Below, piece by piece: positions 11,781-40,699 of a DNA stretch of 64,000 bases. Each line of letters opens with the position of its first letter. Positions within the stretch are counted from its first letter, which is position 1. Position numbers and translations under genes: made by a program. The notes under the pieces are model-generated. The model was not told where the DNA came from. It saw only the letters and a program-made list of their open reading frames with translations, and searched no databases. Source of the stretch: Timema cristinae (Eukaryota > Arthropoda > Insecta > Phasmatodea > Timematidae); the NCBI GenBank assembly GCA_039000515.1, contig JBCFYV010000024.1:45118187-45182186 (forward strand), written 5' to 3'.

Positions 11781-12099
11781 GGCCACTCAAGCGAGTTATG
11801 CCTATATTGTTTACGCAACTCTTATAGCCATAAAAAAATGTTTCCTCATACTTAAATCAGACTTTACACTACCCAAAGTCACTTACTTTTGTGAGAAGGT
11901 AGCTGTCACGAAGCATTAGTCATGTATTATAGTATTATAGCAATCCAAATACATAACTAGGCTTTGCATTCTGGCGTACTGGTAAAAATTACAGCCACAC
12001 TCTTTTTAAGTCCCTCGTCCAATTTTTACCATAGGTTATCAGTCTCCTACTCAAAGGACCTTTCAGTAGTCAATAGACATCAGCTCGCAATCGAGCCAT

Positions 12100-12370
12100 A
12101 CCGATTGAGCGGCCGCCGTCGGTTGTTGAAGATAGTGCCAACTTCTGCAAATAGAGGGTGGCATGTGGTCCGCACAACTAATTCCCCCCCCCCCGGCAGT
12201 TAAACTTGGTTTTCTAGACTGGAATCACTATTTTTTCATTTAATTTAATTTGTCCTCACCAGACTGAGTTGAATTCGGTCAAAACCCAATGCTTCACAGA
12301 AAATCTGGAAGTGCCAGGTATCGAACCCAGCTCCTCTGGATTTGTAGCTAGAAACGGACCTCTAGACCAC
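12100..12370 (-). repeat. SINE family D
   Basis: A minus copy of the family also at 62985-63345: shared GATAGTGCCAACTT, GGTTTTCTAGACT and TTTGTCCTCAC blocks, then a tRNA-like head (box B region near ATCGAACCCAGC). An internal C run sits at 12185-12195. Confidence 0.65.
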
Positions 12371-12379
12371 AGAGACAGT

Positions 12380-13840
12380 TTTGTTAGTTAATTTTAAGAA
12401 AAAAAAACATGCTTGATATAACCCAATTTTTATAGTAAGGGCCGTTTATAAAATACACTTTTTCTTTGGTGGCCAAGATTAATAATACTTTTACTTTATT
12501 AGTAGTATTATTTTATAAGTATTGATATTATCCATCAAATGTGATGGCTTAAGATTACAGGACTTGATGTATAAGTTTGTGAAAGTAGATCATCAAGTTT
12601 TCTAGCTTTTAGGTAAGGTTCTTATTATGACAATTTAGTAAACTAAAATTCTTGACAGTGCTCAATCATTGTTTACATATCATGTTTACGCAAGAGACAA
12701 ATAATTCGTACAGGTTACTAAAATTTGATTTCAAATTGTATGCCTTTAAAAGTACCTACATTCATTTAACAAGACTGTATTTTATTTCAGATTAAATTAT
12801 GGTTGTCTTTGACGTATTTTATATAATCCTTAAATGTTTTGATACTAAACCTACCTCATTTATTGAAACAGCTGATTGTATACCAAGTTTACATAACGTT
12901 ACAAAATATTGTAGGTTTATTGACACATTATAGTAGTAGGAATTAGGGAGGTAAGAGTTTAGGAAATGGGTCCTTTTATTTGCTTGGAAGGAGGGTGGTT
13001 AACCATTAAGGAAATAGTTTTACAGCATAGTTGGCTTGTCACTTAGAAATCAAATCAGAGGTGACTGATGTGTGTTGTCCGATTGTATCACCAATTTGGT
13101 TGTAGGCTACACTTTCTCTTAAGAATCGTATTAAGAGTATACTTGAGAAATTTGGCAAATCCCATCAATTTAAAATGTACATGAATTCTTCACATTTATT
13201 AAAAGATTGGTAAACTTTATGAAAAAAAAATGAAATCTGGGCTTGCCAATTTTCTTTACATATTTTTAAATTGGTATTCACTTATTGTAAGTGGAGTGCA
13301 TTATCAAGAAATGTATTTTACTGATCAGTAGGCATACATGGAAAGATAAAGTTGTGCATAAAAAGACTGAGTATCAATATTTAACAAAAAAAAAAAAAAA
13401 AAAAACAATATTATGGGTGAGTTTGTGTGAAAATTGAAAAATTTGTTAAAAATAATTTGTAATTCATAAAATGAGATTATTTGCAATATTTGTGAAATAC
13501 TATTTGTATTATCATTTTACCTTGAAGGATTATAATAAATTAAGTAAAAATGTATAAACATTATTTGTAATTAAATTTTATACATATGGATTAGATAAAA
13601 ATAAAGTAAAATATATCTTTCTTTTTTTATTTAATTGGAGTGTTTTAACTTGAACTCCCAAAATTCAAATGGCTAGGATCAAAACATAATAAATTTATAT
13701 ATCTGCACATCCAGCACTTAGCCCTACAACTAATTTTTGTGGATTTATTTCTTAACAAGGACCTCCGTATGAAAATTAATCTATGAATATTTCATATACT
13801 GTGTGTTTGATTCTAACTTACTTAACTATGATTGAATTTC
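12380..13840. other. AT-rich DNA between NAXD and SDH, no gene seen
   Basis: Contains an A run at 13387-13405 and no supported coding frame. Confidence 0.45.
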
Positions 13841-13939
13841 CCTGAATGCACCTACAGTACAATTTTCATACAAAATACCTTTTAAGAAAAGACAAACTTT
13901 GTTTTTATTGTCATTACTTTATTTTACATCCATTAATAT

Positions 13940-14200
13940 TTACAAACTGTGGTCTGGGTCAGTTTTTTTATTCAAGCCATATATTTTCCTCTCCCAGCTT
14001 GCTAGGCTTGTCGGAGCTTCATATGCCTTATTATCTAACTTAAAATTAGGCCAGTCACAACATCCAGTCTCCGCCGTTAATTTATCACTATGAAAGGGTT
14101 CACCAATGATAAATTGTTTGGCCATGCTGGGAATCGAACTCGGGGGGGGGGGGGGGGGGGGCCTTTAGCTCAGTAGACAGACACACTACCGACTAAATTA
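13940..14200 (-). repeat. SINE family C with a poly-G interruption
   Basis: A minus copy of the family at 62020-62285: shared TTTTTTATTCAAGCCATATATTTTCC, CATATGCCTTATTATCTAA and GATAAATT blocks. The tRNA-like head (GGGAATCGAACTC ... TTTAGCTCAGTAGACAGACA) is split by a run of about 20 G (14142-14161), which may be a true expansion or an assembly artefact. Confidence 0.68.
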
Positions 14201-14564
14201 AAGTGTTGGATTGCTATCATTACTAAAGAGTAAAATTTTATCAATGTTATTTTATAACTATTTAAGCCTTTTATTAAAAGTGACAGCTACATATGACATG
14301 TCTGAATATGAGAAAGTAGATCTAGTAACTTTTATAGCTGTCAAATAAGGAAGGCCTTGACTGAAAATTTGACTTGTTTTTCAGGTCTATTTACAATATA
14401 TTGCACTGTTACAAAAAGAGTGGAAGGGTCTGGTAATGTTTTGTTGTTGCCGGATTCATAAGCTTCCCAAACCCTTCCACAATACCAACTAGGTGTGTGT
14501 GAAGCTTTGAAAACTTTAACTTCATTTAGAATATTAGTTGACTTTGCTTTGTGTTTAGCTTTGA

Positions 14565-14705
14565 TAGTCTTCCTAAATAGTTTTCCCACTCTTCCTCCAT
14601 GCAAATGCGGATTCACTTCTTCTATAATCAACCTTCCCAATTCCTACACTCATTAGCATAATTAATACTTAAGCCTGAACGGGTAGTAAGACGTGGTGTG
14701 ACACA
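14565..14705 (+). repeat. SINE family A, 5'-truncated
   Basis: Body and shared tail (CTTCCCAATTCCTA ... CTGAACGGGTAGTAAGACGTGGTG), with no tRNA-like head. Confidence 0.72.
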
Positions 14706-15167
14706 ATATTTGACTTACTTTTGAGCTCTGCACATTTTTTAAAATAAGTTGAGAATATACTTTTCCACTTTCTGAAATACATCAACACTTTCTGAAATAT
14801 GTCAACACACGTCTTCAACAAGAGTTGCCTGAAGCTCCGCAGGGTGACATAATTTTCGTCCATACACACACCAACGCTATAAAGGTATGTTTTAACAAAA
14901 ACTAACTGATCTTCCAATACTTAATTAGATGAAAAAATACACTTTATTAGATTAAAATTACTGTAACTTACTGAGTTTTACATTCTCACCGGAATTAATG
15001 GAATGTAAAATCACCAGTCCAGATAGGCCTATCATACAATACACAAATAAATGTAAGCACCAATAAACAATAACAATGTTTTTAATACAAATTTTGATTC
15101 AAGATTTTGATAATATTTTGAGTATACATTTTCATTTAAATATTTAACATTACATTTTAATTTTATA

Positions 15168-15173
15168 TTTATT
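15168..15173 (-). promoter_or_regulatory. Possible SDH polyadenylation signal
   Basis: The first AATAAA on the minus strand downstream of the SDH stop, about 136 bp past it, in a T/A-rich stretch. No cleavage evidence is available. Confidence 0.45.
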
Positions 15174-15308
15174 TAGTTTTCCTCGATAGGCTTGAAACCT
15201 CATTGTTGTTGCAAATATTGATTCGTTAGTGTGTACAGCACATTGATTTTGATGTATTTGACTATTAAAATAGTTTTTGTTTTAAAGCTGGTAGCATTGT
15301 CCCATTCA

Positions 15309-31800
<16,492 letters not shown>

Positions 31801-32020
31801 ATCGTACAGGAAAGACCTAAGGCCTCAACAGGAAGACCGTTTCGGTAGAGCTATCTTAACAGTTGAACACTGACTGACTAGTGACTTGTCCAACTACCAA
31901 AATGCGCCTTATAACATACAAACGAGCCGCAATCGCGGTAAAACTCATACGCATGCGCGGTATCACTCATCTCTCCGCGCAGCTACTTCAAACGAAACTG
32001 TTTGCTATTGGTTGCAGAGC
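31801..32020 (-). promoter_or_regulatory. SDH promoter and 5' leader
   Basis: A GC-rich block upstream of the SDH ATG. On the minus strand it contains an inverted CCAAT box (ATTGG at 32007-32011 on plus), an NRF-1-like palindrome around GCGCATGCG (31949-31960), and a doubled arthropod-type initiator TCAGTCAGT (31870-31878). A start at the initiator gives a leader of about 70 bases. A weak TATAAG lies 36-40 bp upstream, farther than usual. Confidence 0.55.
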
Positions 32021-32104
32021 GGAGAGGTTCATGAATACTTCTCGAAAACTCATGTATCTGTATTAACGTTAAAAAAAACAAAAAACAGACGCTTGGTGTA
32101 AGTT

Positions 32105-32400
32105 ATAGGTGACCTGGTGGTCTAGGGGTAAGATGTGAGACTGCTGCTGGGGACCCGGGTTCAATCCCCGATCCCGGCATAATTTATCTGATTACCAAAC
32201 CCTTCCTTCACCTCTGATAAGACGTGTATTAATCACAACTTGTGAATGTGTGGAATGCCAGGCCTCCACCGTGGTTCGGATTCCTCGTTAAACTGTAGGT
32301 CCTCCATTTCATCTCACAATCACCCTATCCATTACACATTAGCGTAAGTGCGTATAACCCGAACGGTTAGTAAGACGCGGTGATAATAATATAGGTTATA
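32105..32400 (+). repeat. SINE family B, long subtype
   Basis: Intact head (GGTGACCTGGTGGTCTAGGG, GGGTTCAATCCCC), the extra GTGTATTAATCACAA segment and an ATAAT tail. Flanks share GTTATAG. Confidence 0.88.
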
Positions 32401-32404
32401 GATT

Positions 32405-32545
32405 AACAACTTTGCCTACTTGATGATTTCGAAGCTATTTTGCGAAGCGGGTTGCATCTTAACGCACTCTAAGCACTATCATACTTAACACCAATGTACC
32501 AGTTGGAAAAAGAAAGAAGAAAGTGAGTCGTTTACCCTGCGAGGC
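32405..32545 (-). repeat. Dispersed repeat G, copy 1
   Basis: Reverse-complement match to 59100-59270: both contain ACCCGCTTCGCAAAATAGCTT, GTTAAGATGCA, TGATAGTGCTTAG and the TACATTGGTGT block. No coding capacity seen. Confidence 0.6.
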
Positions 32546-32565
32546 CTCTCGCCTTTGGGTCGATA

Positions 32566-33075
32566 CTTAATGGTATAATGACCTCAAGAGTTCATTGACC
32601 CACTTACAAATATACGCCACCTATCCCCATCTTGAGCTAGTTCTGTGTATCCACCTCATTACACTATATCCTTATTTTGAACTAGTTATATCCTGTCCAC
32701 CTCATTACACAATATCCCTATCTCAAGTTCCATTCTAATGTTATCCTTCCATCTGAATCTAAGTCTTCCCAAATGACTATTCCCATTGGGTTTGCCAGTC
32801 AATACCTTGACAACTATTATAGATTCTCCCATTCGCGCTGCATGTCCTGCCCACCGTAATCTACGAGACTTGATTATCTTAACAATGTACTTTGATGAGT
32901 GCAGGGTATGTAACTTAGAATATTATGTAACATCCTCCACTCTCTAGTAGCCTCTTCCAACCCTTTTTTTTTTTTGGACAAAAGTTTCCTAAGCATCTTA
33001 CTTTCGAACACCCTAAATTTGTTTCTTCATGTAACGTTTTCCTATTCTAGATAAACATAAGCTTCCAAGTGCTAT
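32566..33075 (-). mobile_element. Non-LTR retrotransposon alpha fragment
   Basis: 3' end with two to three copies of the 45-bp unit (32625-32735), then degraded reverse transcriptase C-terminal coding sequence on minus. Confidence 0.78.
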
Positions 33076-33164
33076 TTCAATTTACATTATCGCAGGTAGA
33101 GTCCTACAGGACATTTTAATGAACCAAACCAAATATCCTGAGCTGTAGACGATTTATAAAAAAA

Positions 33165-33425
33165 AACACCCGCCTCGGTGGCGCAGTTGACTAACGCGCT
33201 AGTTTCGTGTTTAGCTAGACTACCGAGGACGGGGAGATTGAGGTTCGAATCTCGCTTGGGTGAACTGGGGGCGGTTTTCCCTAAATAGTTTTCCACTCTA
33301 CCTCCACGCAGATGCGGGTTCACTTCCTCTATATTAGACCTTCCCAATTCCTAATCTGTTAGTGTAATTAGTACTTAAGCGTATAACTCGAACAGGTAGT
33401 AAGACTTGGTGCTAAGTATTATTAT
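33165..33425 (+). repeat. SINE family A, full length
   Basis: Head CCCGCCTCGGTGGCGCAGTTG, box B GAGGTTCGAATCTCG, body and tail, with an (ATT)n end. Near-matching TATAAAAA-ACAC flanks suggest a target duplication. Confidence 0.88.
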
Positions 33426-33857
33426 TATTATTATAAAAACACAACATTAAAACTACTTCAATATCAAACAAATAATTTTGGGAAACTCTTTAAGACTATT
33501 TTACAATAATTATATAAGAATGTGAGGTTTTTGTTTCACTGCTATGTGTATCCTTAAAACTCACCGAATAAAGCGTAAATACATTTACATGGGAAATAAT
33601 TTTTATATGTCATGACGTCACGGTTAGAAAACGTACCTTTAAAATAAATAATTAAAACTAAAGTTGTGTTAAATCCACTAATTTACGAATATACCAAACC
33701 TTAAATTCAAATCTTTATTTAACTTACGAATCTTGAATTTGAAATTTGAATCCGAATTTTAGAAGAAAAAAATCGATTGACATAAGATTAAACAGAGAAA
33801 ATAAAAATAGTAACTTCATTCTTTGCTAATATATTTTTAAAAAATGGTTTGAATTAT

Positions 33858-34120
33858 TTAACGTGCACTTTCTGAACTGACTAATTATATCATCACATGA
33901 GAATTTCTATGCGCGAGTGTTAAAAGGCCTATTAATTTTCCCAGGAAAGGTATTTTCACATACCTTCAAGAGTTATTTCATATGTCAAAATTTACATGGG
34001 ACCGACGGACGTCTTTACTTCCCGTACGAAGGAAGTTTTGCTACGGGTTTTAATCGCTCAAGAAAAATCCCTTGACCCCGGATGGGTTTGATTCCATGAT
34101 CATTGTTAGTATAATTCAGT
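33858..34120 (-). repeat. SINE family E
   Basis: GGTATTTTCACATACCTTC, GGACCGACGGACGTCTTTAC, CGCTCAAGAAAAATCCCTTG and a head region GATGGGTTTGATTCC, in reverse. Confidence 0.78.
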
Positions 34121-34124
34121 CACA

Positions 34125-34500
34125 ATAACATTCAGTTAATGAAGTGTGTTTTGGTTGTTAATTTTTCGCTATAATTATGTTGGTACTGAACAGTTTTATA
34201 ATTTAAAAAAAAAATCCCAATTAATCGTATTTTAGATTTTTTTTTTTTTCCTATTCAAATATTTTATTTTAAGGACATAAAGAGTATAAGGTTCCACCCA
34301 TTCACAGTTTGTGTCAGTCCTCAAGACTTGGGTTAAAACCTATCTACGCGTTTAATTAATATGTATGTAAATTGCCCACAATTCTATAGCATCCTGGCTC
34401 GATTCCGAATATGTCTGGTGAAAATATTAGCCAAAGCTACACAAGGTCGTCCCAATATTCAACTAGTAAATATCTAGGATTATTATTAGTATTATTATCA
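34125..34500. other. AT-rich DNA, no gene seen
   Basis: Only A and T runs and a short ATT/ATC repeat leading into the SINE B fragment. Confidence 0.4.
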
Positions 34501-34504
34501 TCAT

Positions 34505-34610
34505 CATCGCGTCTTACTACCCGTTCGGGTTATACGCACTTACGCTAATGTGTAATGGTAGGGTGATTGTGAGATGAAATGGAGGACCTACAGTTTAACG
34601 TGGGATAACT
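34505..34610 (-). repeat. SINE family B, 5'-truncated
   Basis: Tail and early body only (CGCGTCTTACTACCCGTTCG to CAGTTTAACGTGGG). Confidence 0.82.
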
Positions 34611-34614
34611 TTAG

Positions 34615-35550
34615 GACAAATGCTTAAATAATACCTTATTCCCTTTGACATACCACTTTACGAACTTGAGGAGCTCCTATTTAATGATAGTTGTGTGCTA
34701 AGTTGAATTTTTCATTTCATTTTTCAATAGTCTCGAAGCCAAATTTAATTTAGAATTTTCTTTGTTAAACAATTTTAATTTGTAAAGATATGATATTGTG
34801 GTTATTTATATGCACTCAAATCAATTGGAAAATGTTTTATGGCATAATTGTTTATAATATTTTATTATAATCTGATAAATCAAGCTAGTGTAACAAACAT
34901 TATTCAATTACTTCAGATTTTTCCATATTAATTAATCGTAATTTGTAATAGAAAAACAACTAAGAAAGGCAATAATTGAATATAAATTGATTATTTTTAT
35001 CTGTAAAAATTTTTATTGGTGAAGCTTCGTAATAAAATGGTCGTAGCGTGATTTTTATTTCGAAGCGAAGTCCTTCCCCACGTAAGGGATCTTAAGATTT
35101 TCCGTTACCCTCCCCCCACGTAAGGTATCGTAAAATTTTCCATCCGTTTCCTCCCCACCCCCCTTTATATTACGTAATTTTATACTGTTTGTTAAATTAT
35201 ATTATTTTAATCCTTGAATTATCTTCAGACATAAGGATTGTTAATAAAGCGAGTGATATTAAATTTTAAATTCTTTAATTGCAGTAAGTAAATAAGTATA
35301 AATGAAATATAATAATTATATACATTTTTACTTCCAGACCAATTTCTTTTTGTTTCTCCATGAAAATTGGTTTAAAAAAACCTTACCTAAGATGGATTAT
35401 TACCTTTCCTCCCACGTCGTAGGTAAATATTGAACACCCCCATCCATCCCCTTCAACCCGTGCGAAAATATTGAACACCCCCCATCCCTTCCCAAACCTG
35501 TACGTAATTTAAGGACGGCGCTTAATTTGTTGTTTATGTCCAATTTCAAG
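34615..35550. other. AT-rich DNA with C-rich patches, no gene seen
   Basis: C-rich pieces at 35085-35165 and 35405-35500 (CCCCCCACGTAAGG, AATATTGAACACCCCC twice) look like remnants of one dispersed element. Confidence 0.4.
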
Positions 35551-35559
35551 TAGTCCAAT

Positions 35560-35955
35560 CGGATCTGGCGGGCCGCGGTTTGGACACGCCTGGTGTAAGG
35601 CGTCACTCTAGCATTAGACTGATTGCCAATGATGGAGAGATCGGGGTTCGAATCCTCGAATACAATTACCACCAAGACCTTGACTTTGAATAACATATTT
35701 TAAGCAATTGGTAAAAGGAATTATATAGACTAATCTAGTTGGGAGAGTAATAAAATCACAGAAAAGGACAAACTAGTATTAATCTAATTAATATACTAAA
35801 AAGTGTTTTTGTATTTTTGGCACCTCGTCTTACTACCCGTTCGGGTACAAATCCTCTAAAAATTTAACCTTCCTCATTCCTAAATCATTAGCGTAATTAG
35901 TACATACGCGTATAACCTGAACAGGTATTAGTAATTAGGCTAATACGCGGTGCTA
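35560..35955. repeat. Rearranged SINE family A pieces
   Basis: A plus head fragment at 35560-35675 (GGAGAGATCGGGGTTCGAATCC), an inverted tail at 35820-35852 (CGTCTTACTACCCGTTCGGG) and a plus body-tail at 35853-35955. Confidence 0.65.
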
Positions 35956-36667
35956 AAATAAAACTACCTGTGCTTGGAGTAAGAGTAAATATCGTCATTG
36001 ACAGAAACAGGACACAAGGGTGTCCTTGGTACATACACGCTTCTTTATGAGAGATTGATTAATTTATTTTTTAAAGTATATTAAAAAATAAATTTAATAA
36101 TAAACGGTAGTAACAAATGTATTAAATTAATAAAAAGGTCACCCAGGTCATAAGGGCGCATTCCAACAGCAACAAAAATTAGTTTTAAAAAACATAATTT
36201 TTAAAACTAAATAATCTAATAATTATTTATAAATATATAATTAACATCTAAATATTTTATCTAGTATAAGTATATTCTATTTTGAAAGTTTCAAAAATAT
36301 TCAGAGAAAATAAATTGGAAAAGGGATAATATTTATACACATCGATTAAAGGGGGTGGGTGTACAAGGAGTCACTACTTTTTCATTTATCTCTTTATCTT
36401 TTTACTTCTCCAGGTATTTTGGCACTATGCTATTATTATTATATTCTGAATCACGCAAAATGGGGGAGGGGGAGGGAGTTGGGCGGTTTATTTAGGCTTA
36501 AATTAAACCTAATACAAATGGGGCGCAAATTTTTAAGTCTCTTCTAGCATGGAACCTTTGTACTAGCCCTGCCCCCTTCACCCACCCCATATTTCCCCTT
36601 CCTTCCCACTGATGTCCATGAAAAATTTGTCGTTTTAAAAATTGGCTCGCGGTTTAAAAGAAAAAGA

Positions 36668-36915
36668 CCCGCCTCGGTTGCGTAGTTAGCTAACGCGCTG
36701 ATTTCGTACTGCTCTAGACTTTGAGCATGGGGAGATCGAGGTTCGAATCTCGGTCGGGTGAAGTGGGGTGGTTTTTTTCCTAAATGGTTTTTCACTCTCC
36801 TCCACGCAAATGTGGATTCACGTCCTCCAAATCCAACCTTCCCGATTCCTAGCCCATTAGCGTGATTAGTACTTAAGCGTATAACCTGAACGGATAGTAA
36901 AACGCGGCGATAAAA
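36668..36915 (+). repeat. SINE family A, full length
   Basis: Head ACCCGCCTCGGTTGCGTAG, box B GAGGTTCGAATCTCGG, body, tail ACCTGAACGGATAGTAAAACG. Confidence 0.85.
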
Positions 36916-36919
36916 ATAA

Positions 36920-38190
36920 TAATTGGAAAGTACTGATTCGAAAAGTCTTTTCTAACGCTCTCTCACTGTATTACTGTGAACCGCGTGTTCAGCTCGCGGT
37001 CATCCATGGGAAGTGGAATAAAATATATTATAATCATTCTCATTGCCAAACCAAACCAGTTGTTATTACTAACACGACACCCGGACGTCCTTGGGCAAAC
37101 TCACCCTGACCACTTAATCACTCTTCATTGCCACCGAACAAATCGGTGTTGTTTACTGTTAATGGGAGTGTGCCCGCAATCGTCCAATAGTGAGTCTTCT
37201 TTCCAACACACCTTTTTTTGGGGCGTTCTTGGAATAATAATAATAATTTCAATCGTCCCTTTTATGCAAAACGCCACTGGCATACCACACACGACAAATT
37301 AAATCTCGAAAATGTGATATATCGTTTTTTTCATGGATCCCAAACATTATTAGGCCTACAAAGGTGTAATTTCCTTTAAATTCAGTGTATCTACCAATAC
37401 TGGAAATAAAATCAATTTTTTTATAGTGGAAATACTGGATTATACTTGAATTTTAAATTATTTACTGTAAAAATATTAAGCCTCTTTGCATTGAGTAAAA
37501 TGTTGGCTTCGGCAGTGTCCGTCAATTTAAATGCTAACAGCAGTTCTGTATAATGCGAAGGAGGAAGCAAAGTTGTTAAGAAAAAAAATAATTTAAATAC
37601 AAATATTGGAAATATTTTTGGATGTTAATTTTTGTCTTCACTTTACAAAATAATTTTGTTTGTAAGCTATTAATGTCTTAATTTTTTTTTAATAAGGCTA
37701 TAACTTATAAGTAACTGCAATTATCTTAATGTCTTCGAGTTTTTTCCTTGCTTTAAATTTTAGTTTTAATTGATGATTTTGTATCTTTCTTTGTTTGTAT
37801 TTATTATACAAATTCTTGGTTAAAAAATATCGCTTTGTGTGGAAAGGTTTTACTGTCAGTGTCACATGAATGTTTATTTTTAGACATTAGTTTTAATTGA
37901 AAGAATGACATTTATTTATAAAATACAGAATCTTTGTTGTGAACAACGATGGACTATATCATTTTAGGGCTTTTTTATTTGCTTCAATGCATTTGAATAG
38001 TCTTGCAATAAAAATATTTACTCATGACACATCTCAACTTATCTCATTTGATGTTTTTTGCAATAGGAATCCCTTGATTCTATGAGCCTTTTATATTTAC
38101 TTGAATTTAAAAAAACTACATATACTGGAATATTACTGTAATTTTAATCTGCTGTCCAGTAGACACCTTGATTGATCTTAATCTTGTTCT
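36920..38190. other. Intergenic DNA, no supported gene
   Basis: A 108-codon plus ORF (36976-37302) is low-complexity, has no recognised domain and is probably chance. The rest is AT-rich. Confidence 0.4.
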
Positions 38191-38194
38191 CATA

Positions 38195-38730
38195 CTCTAT
38201 TGCGCTAGGAACTGGAACGCTCATTGTCGCACTCATAAAAGTACGCCATCTATCCCTATCTTGAGGTAGTTCTGTCCAGTCCACCTCATTACACCCTATC
38301 CCTATCTAGAGATACAGTACACCTCATCACACCATATATTTTTCAGGTCCATCCATTATAATTTTATCCTCTCATCTGCGTATAGGTCTTCCCAATGGTA
38401 TATTTCCATTGGATTTGCCAGTTATTACCCTGAACACAGTTCTAAAGTCTTCCATTCGCGCTGTATATCCTTCCCATCGTAATTCACGGGACTTTATTAT
38501 CCTAATAATATCTTGTGATTCGTACATGGTATGTAACTCACCATTACGTAACCTCCTCCACTCTCCAGTAGTCTCATCCCTTTTTGGACCAAATATCTTC
38601 CTTAGTACCTTGTTTTCGTATACCCTAAATTGGTTTTCATCGTGTAAGGTCAAAATACCACGTTTCATATCCATAAAGAACAACCGGTAAAATTATTGTT
38701 TTATATATTCTGAGTTTTACATTCTTTTCT
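38195..38730 (-). mobile_element. Non-LTR retrotransposon alpha, reverse transcriptase C-terminus
   Basis: A 103-codon minus frame reads ENQFRVYENKVLRKIFGPKR, DETTGEWRRLRNGELH, DIIRIIKSRELRWEGYTARM and GKSNGNIPLGRPIRR, the standard C-terminal signature of insect non-LTR reverse transcriptases. The 3' end has about two copies of the 45-bp unit. Confidence 0.88.
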
Positions 38731-38739
38731 CTTGGAGTT

Positions 38740-39630
38740 AGTTGATATAGTTAACAAATAACCAGCGTTTTTACTAACCAAATCTAGAAATACATTTTTT
38801 GTTTGCTCCATACCCATATCGCACCCCCGCGACTAAAGTGTCACGAGTACAGATGCGCCTATTTTAGGTTAATTATGGAAACATAACTAAAAAGTTGTAA
38901 GATTTCCATCGGTAAAAGGGACACAAGTCATAGTTAAATATTATGACGCTAGAAGCAAAAGTGTCTCTGTTGCATAATGCACAAGTTATTGCCAAGTCGA
39001 AAACATTTGGCACTTCTGACTTGTGAAGGTTGTGTTTAGTTTAATTATTGTAGTGATATAGTGACACATTTTAAAACGCGATAGTCTGTAGTGTACAAAA
39101 CGACAAACTTCAAAAAAAGTGACACTTTTTCTGATTCAAAGTTTTTAAAGTTGTTTTCTACATTCATATTTTGAGAGGTGACACTTTTCCTGATTTTGTC
39201 TTTACTTTTAATTGGTTGCGTTTAGATCTATACCAATTTTCTTGAAACATGCATTGCTTATATTCAGTTTAGTTTATAGAAGAATTAGTTATATTTATTA
39301 TCTAAGTAAGCACTGTCGTGGTTTAAAAAATAAAAATCTGTAGTTTTTATTCAGATGTCTTCTGCGAAAAATATATCGTAGTAAATTAGCCTTAATAGTT
39401 GCTTTGTCAACGTAAAGAAATTTTATTATTAGTACAAAAAAAAATACTGCTGAAGTTAAAAAAATGTTGCGTTGTTTAAAGCTTGATAAAAAATATAAGA
39501 TGAACAGGGAGTTAAAGAAGGTCGTGTTGTTGAAAGCACGATTGCGTTAGCTTCAGAAAAAGCAGAAGAATAGGAACTTAAAAACGGTCACATTGTTGGA
39601 AACAAAATGTTCTTTAATAATATCAAAAAT
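38740..39630. other. AT-rich DNA with possible transposon coiled-coil relic
   Basis: A GTGACACTTTT-type sequence recurs at about 39118-39190. Plus-strand frames at 39465-39630 (LKLDKKYKMNRELKKVVLL, then NLKTVTLLETKCSLIISKMP) look like a decayed coiled-coil of a transposon protein. A family E SINE interrupts it. Confidence 0.35.
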
Positions 39631-39639
39631 GCCGACTTC

Positions 39640-39910
39640 TGTGGTCTTGGGGTAAAATGCTCGCCTCAGGATACGATGTTCGTCGGTTCGACCCCAGTAG
39701 GGGTTGACGGATTTTTTTGAGCGATAAAAATTCGTAGCACAACTTTCTTCGGAGGAGAAGTAAAGCCGTCGATTGTGGCATGTAAAATAACCATGGAAGA
39801 TATGTGAAAAAAACCTTTCCCGGCAAAACTGATAGACCCTTTCGATCTCACGCATAGAAATTCTTGTGTGGGGGATATAATCAATCGGTTCATAAAAAGT
39901 ACACGTTAAA
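39640..39910 (+). repeat. SINE family E, best copy
   Basis: tRNA-like head GTGGTCTTGGGGTAAAATGC with box B GGTTCGACCCC, body TTTTGAGCGATAAAAATTCG, CTTTCTTCGGAGGAGAAG, GGCATGTAAAATAACC and an end near CGCATAGAAATTCTTGTGTG. Its tail differs from families A and B. Confidence 0.85.
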
Positions 39911-40489
39911 TAACTTTGATAAATTTAAAAAACTTCTTAAAACGCAGCCACAGTAATCAAAAAATCTGTATTAGTTGAAACACCATCCTCAAAACGTAGG
40001 AACAAGGAGAGTGTTTTAAAGAGAGAAAAAAAGTGTTTTTCCTTGGAGAAGTGTTAAAGAAGATCCCTATAAAATAATTTTAGAACACAATTTAGGGGAC
40101 ACACACACACACACACCACTCACAGTTCACTACACATGACCAGGATTCTAATCCTCGTCTCCCCGTCATCGGCTGTCCAGCCCGTTGAGATATCTCAGGG
40201 GTTCTTTGCACCATTCATCAAAACAAAACAAAAACTAGCATTTCATTTCACACTTCCACATATGGATGAGACCATTCGACCTTATTAACCTCTGCTTTCC
40301 TGAAGGATAGTGGAATTCATTTCTGAGTTGGGGACACCATTAAGGTGCTTTCCATTATTCCCAGACGGAGAAAACGTTAAACAGTTGAATTTTAGGACTC
40401 TGGTTAGATATTAGAAACAGAGTTAATATATTCAGCGTAAAAAAAAATCCTTAGATGATACGTGAGAATGATGATGGTGGACATCAGAG

Positions 40490-40692
40490 GGGACTTACAG
40501 TTTAACGTGGGTTCCGAACCACGGTGGGGGCCTGGCATTCCACACATTCACAAAGCGTGAAAAGAACACAATTTGCTAAAGGTGAAGGAAGGGTTTGGTG
40601 ATCAGATAAATAGGTGCTGAGACCGGAATTTGAACCCCGGAACCGTAACACACAAGTCTGACACCTTACCCCTAGATCACCTGGTCCCTTAC
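40490..40692 (-). repeat. SINE family B, tail missing
   Basis: Body and head (CAGTTTAACGTGGG ... ACCCCTAGATCACCTGGTC), with a variant middle segment. It sits beside hAT transposase coding relics. Confidence 0.82.
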
Positions 40693-40699
40693 ACATTTT

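Noticed and set aside
36976..37302. 108-codon plus ORF as a small membrane protein
   Set aside because: Hydrophobic runs come from ATA/ATT repeats; no signal, domain or splice context.
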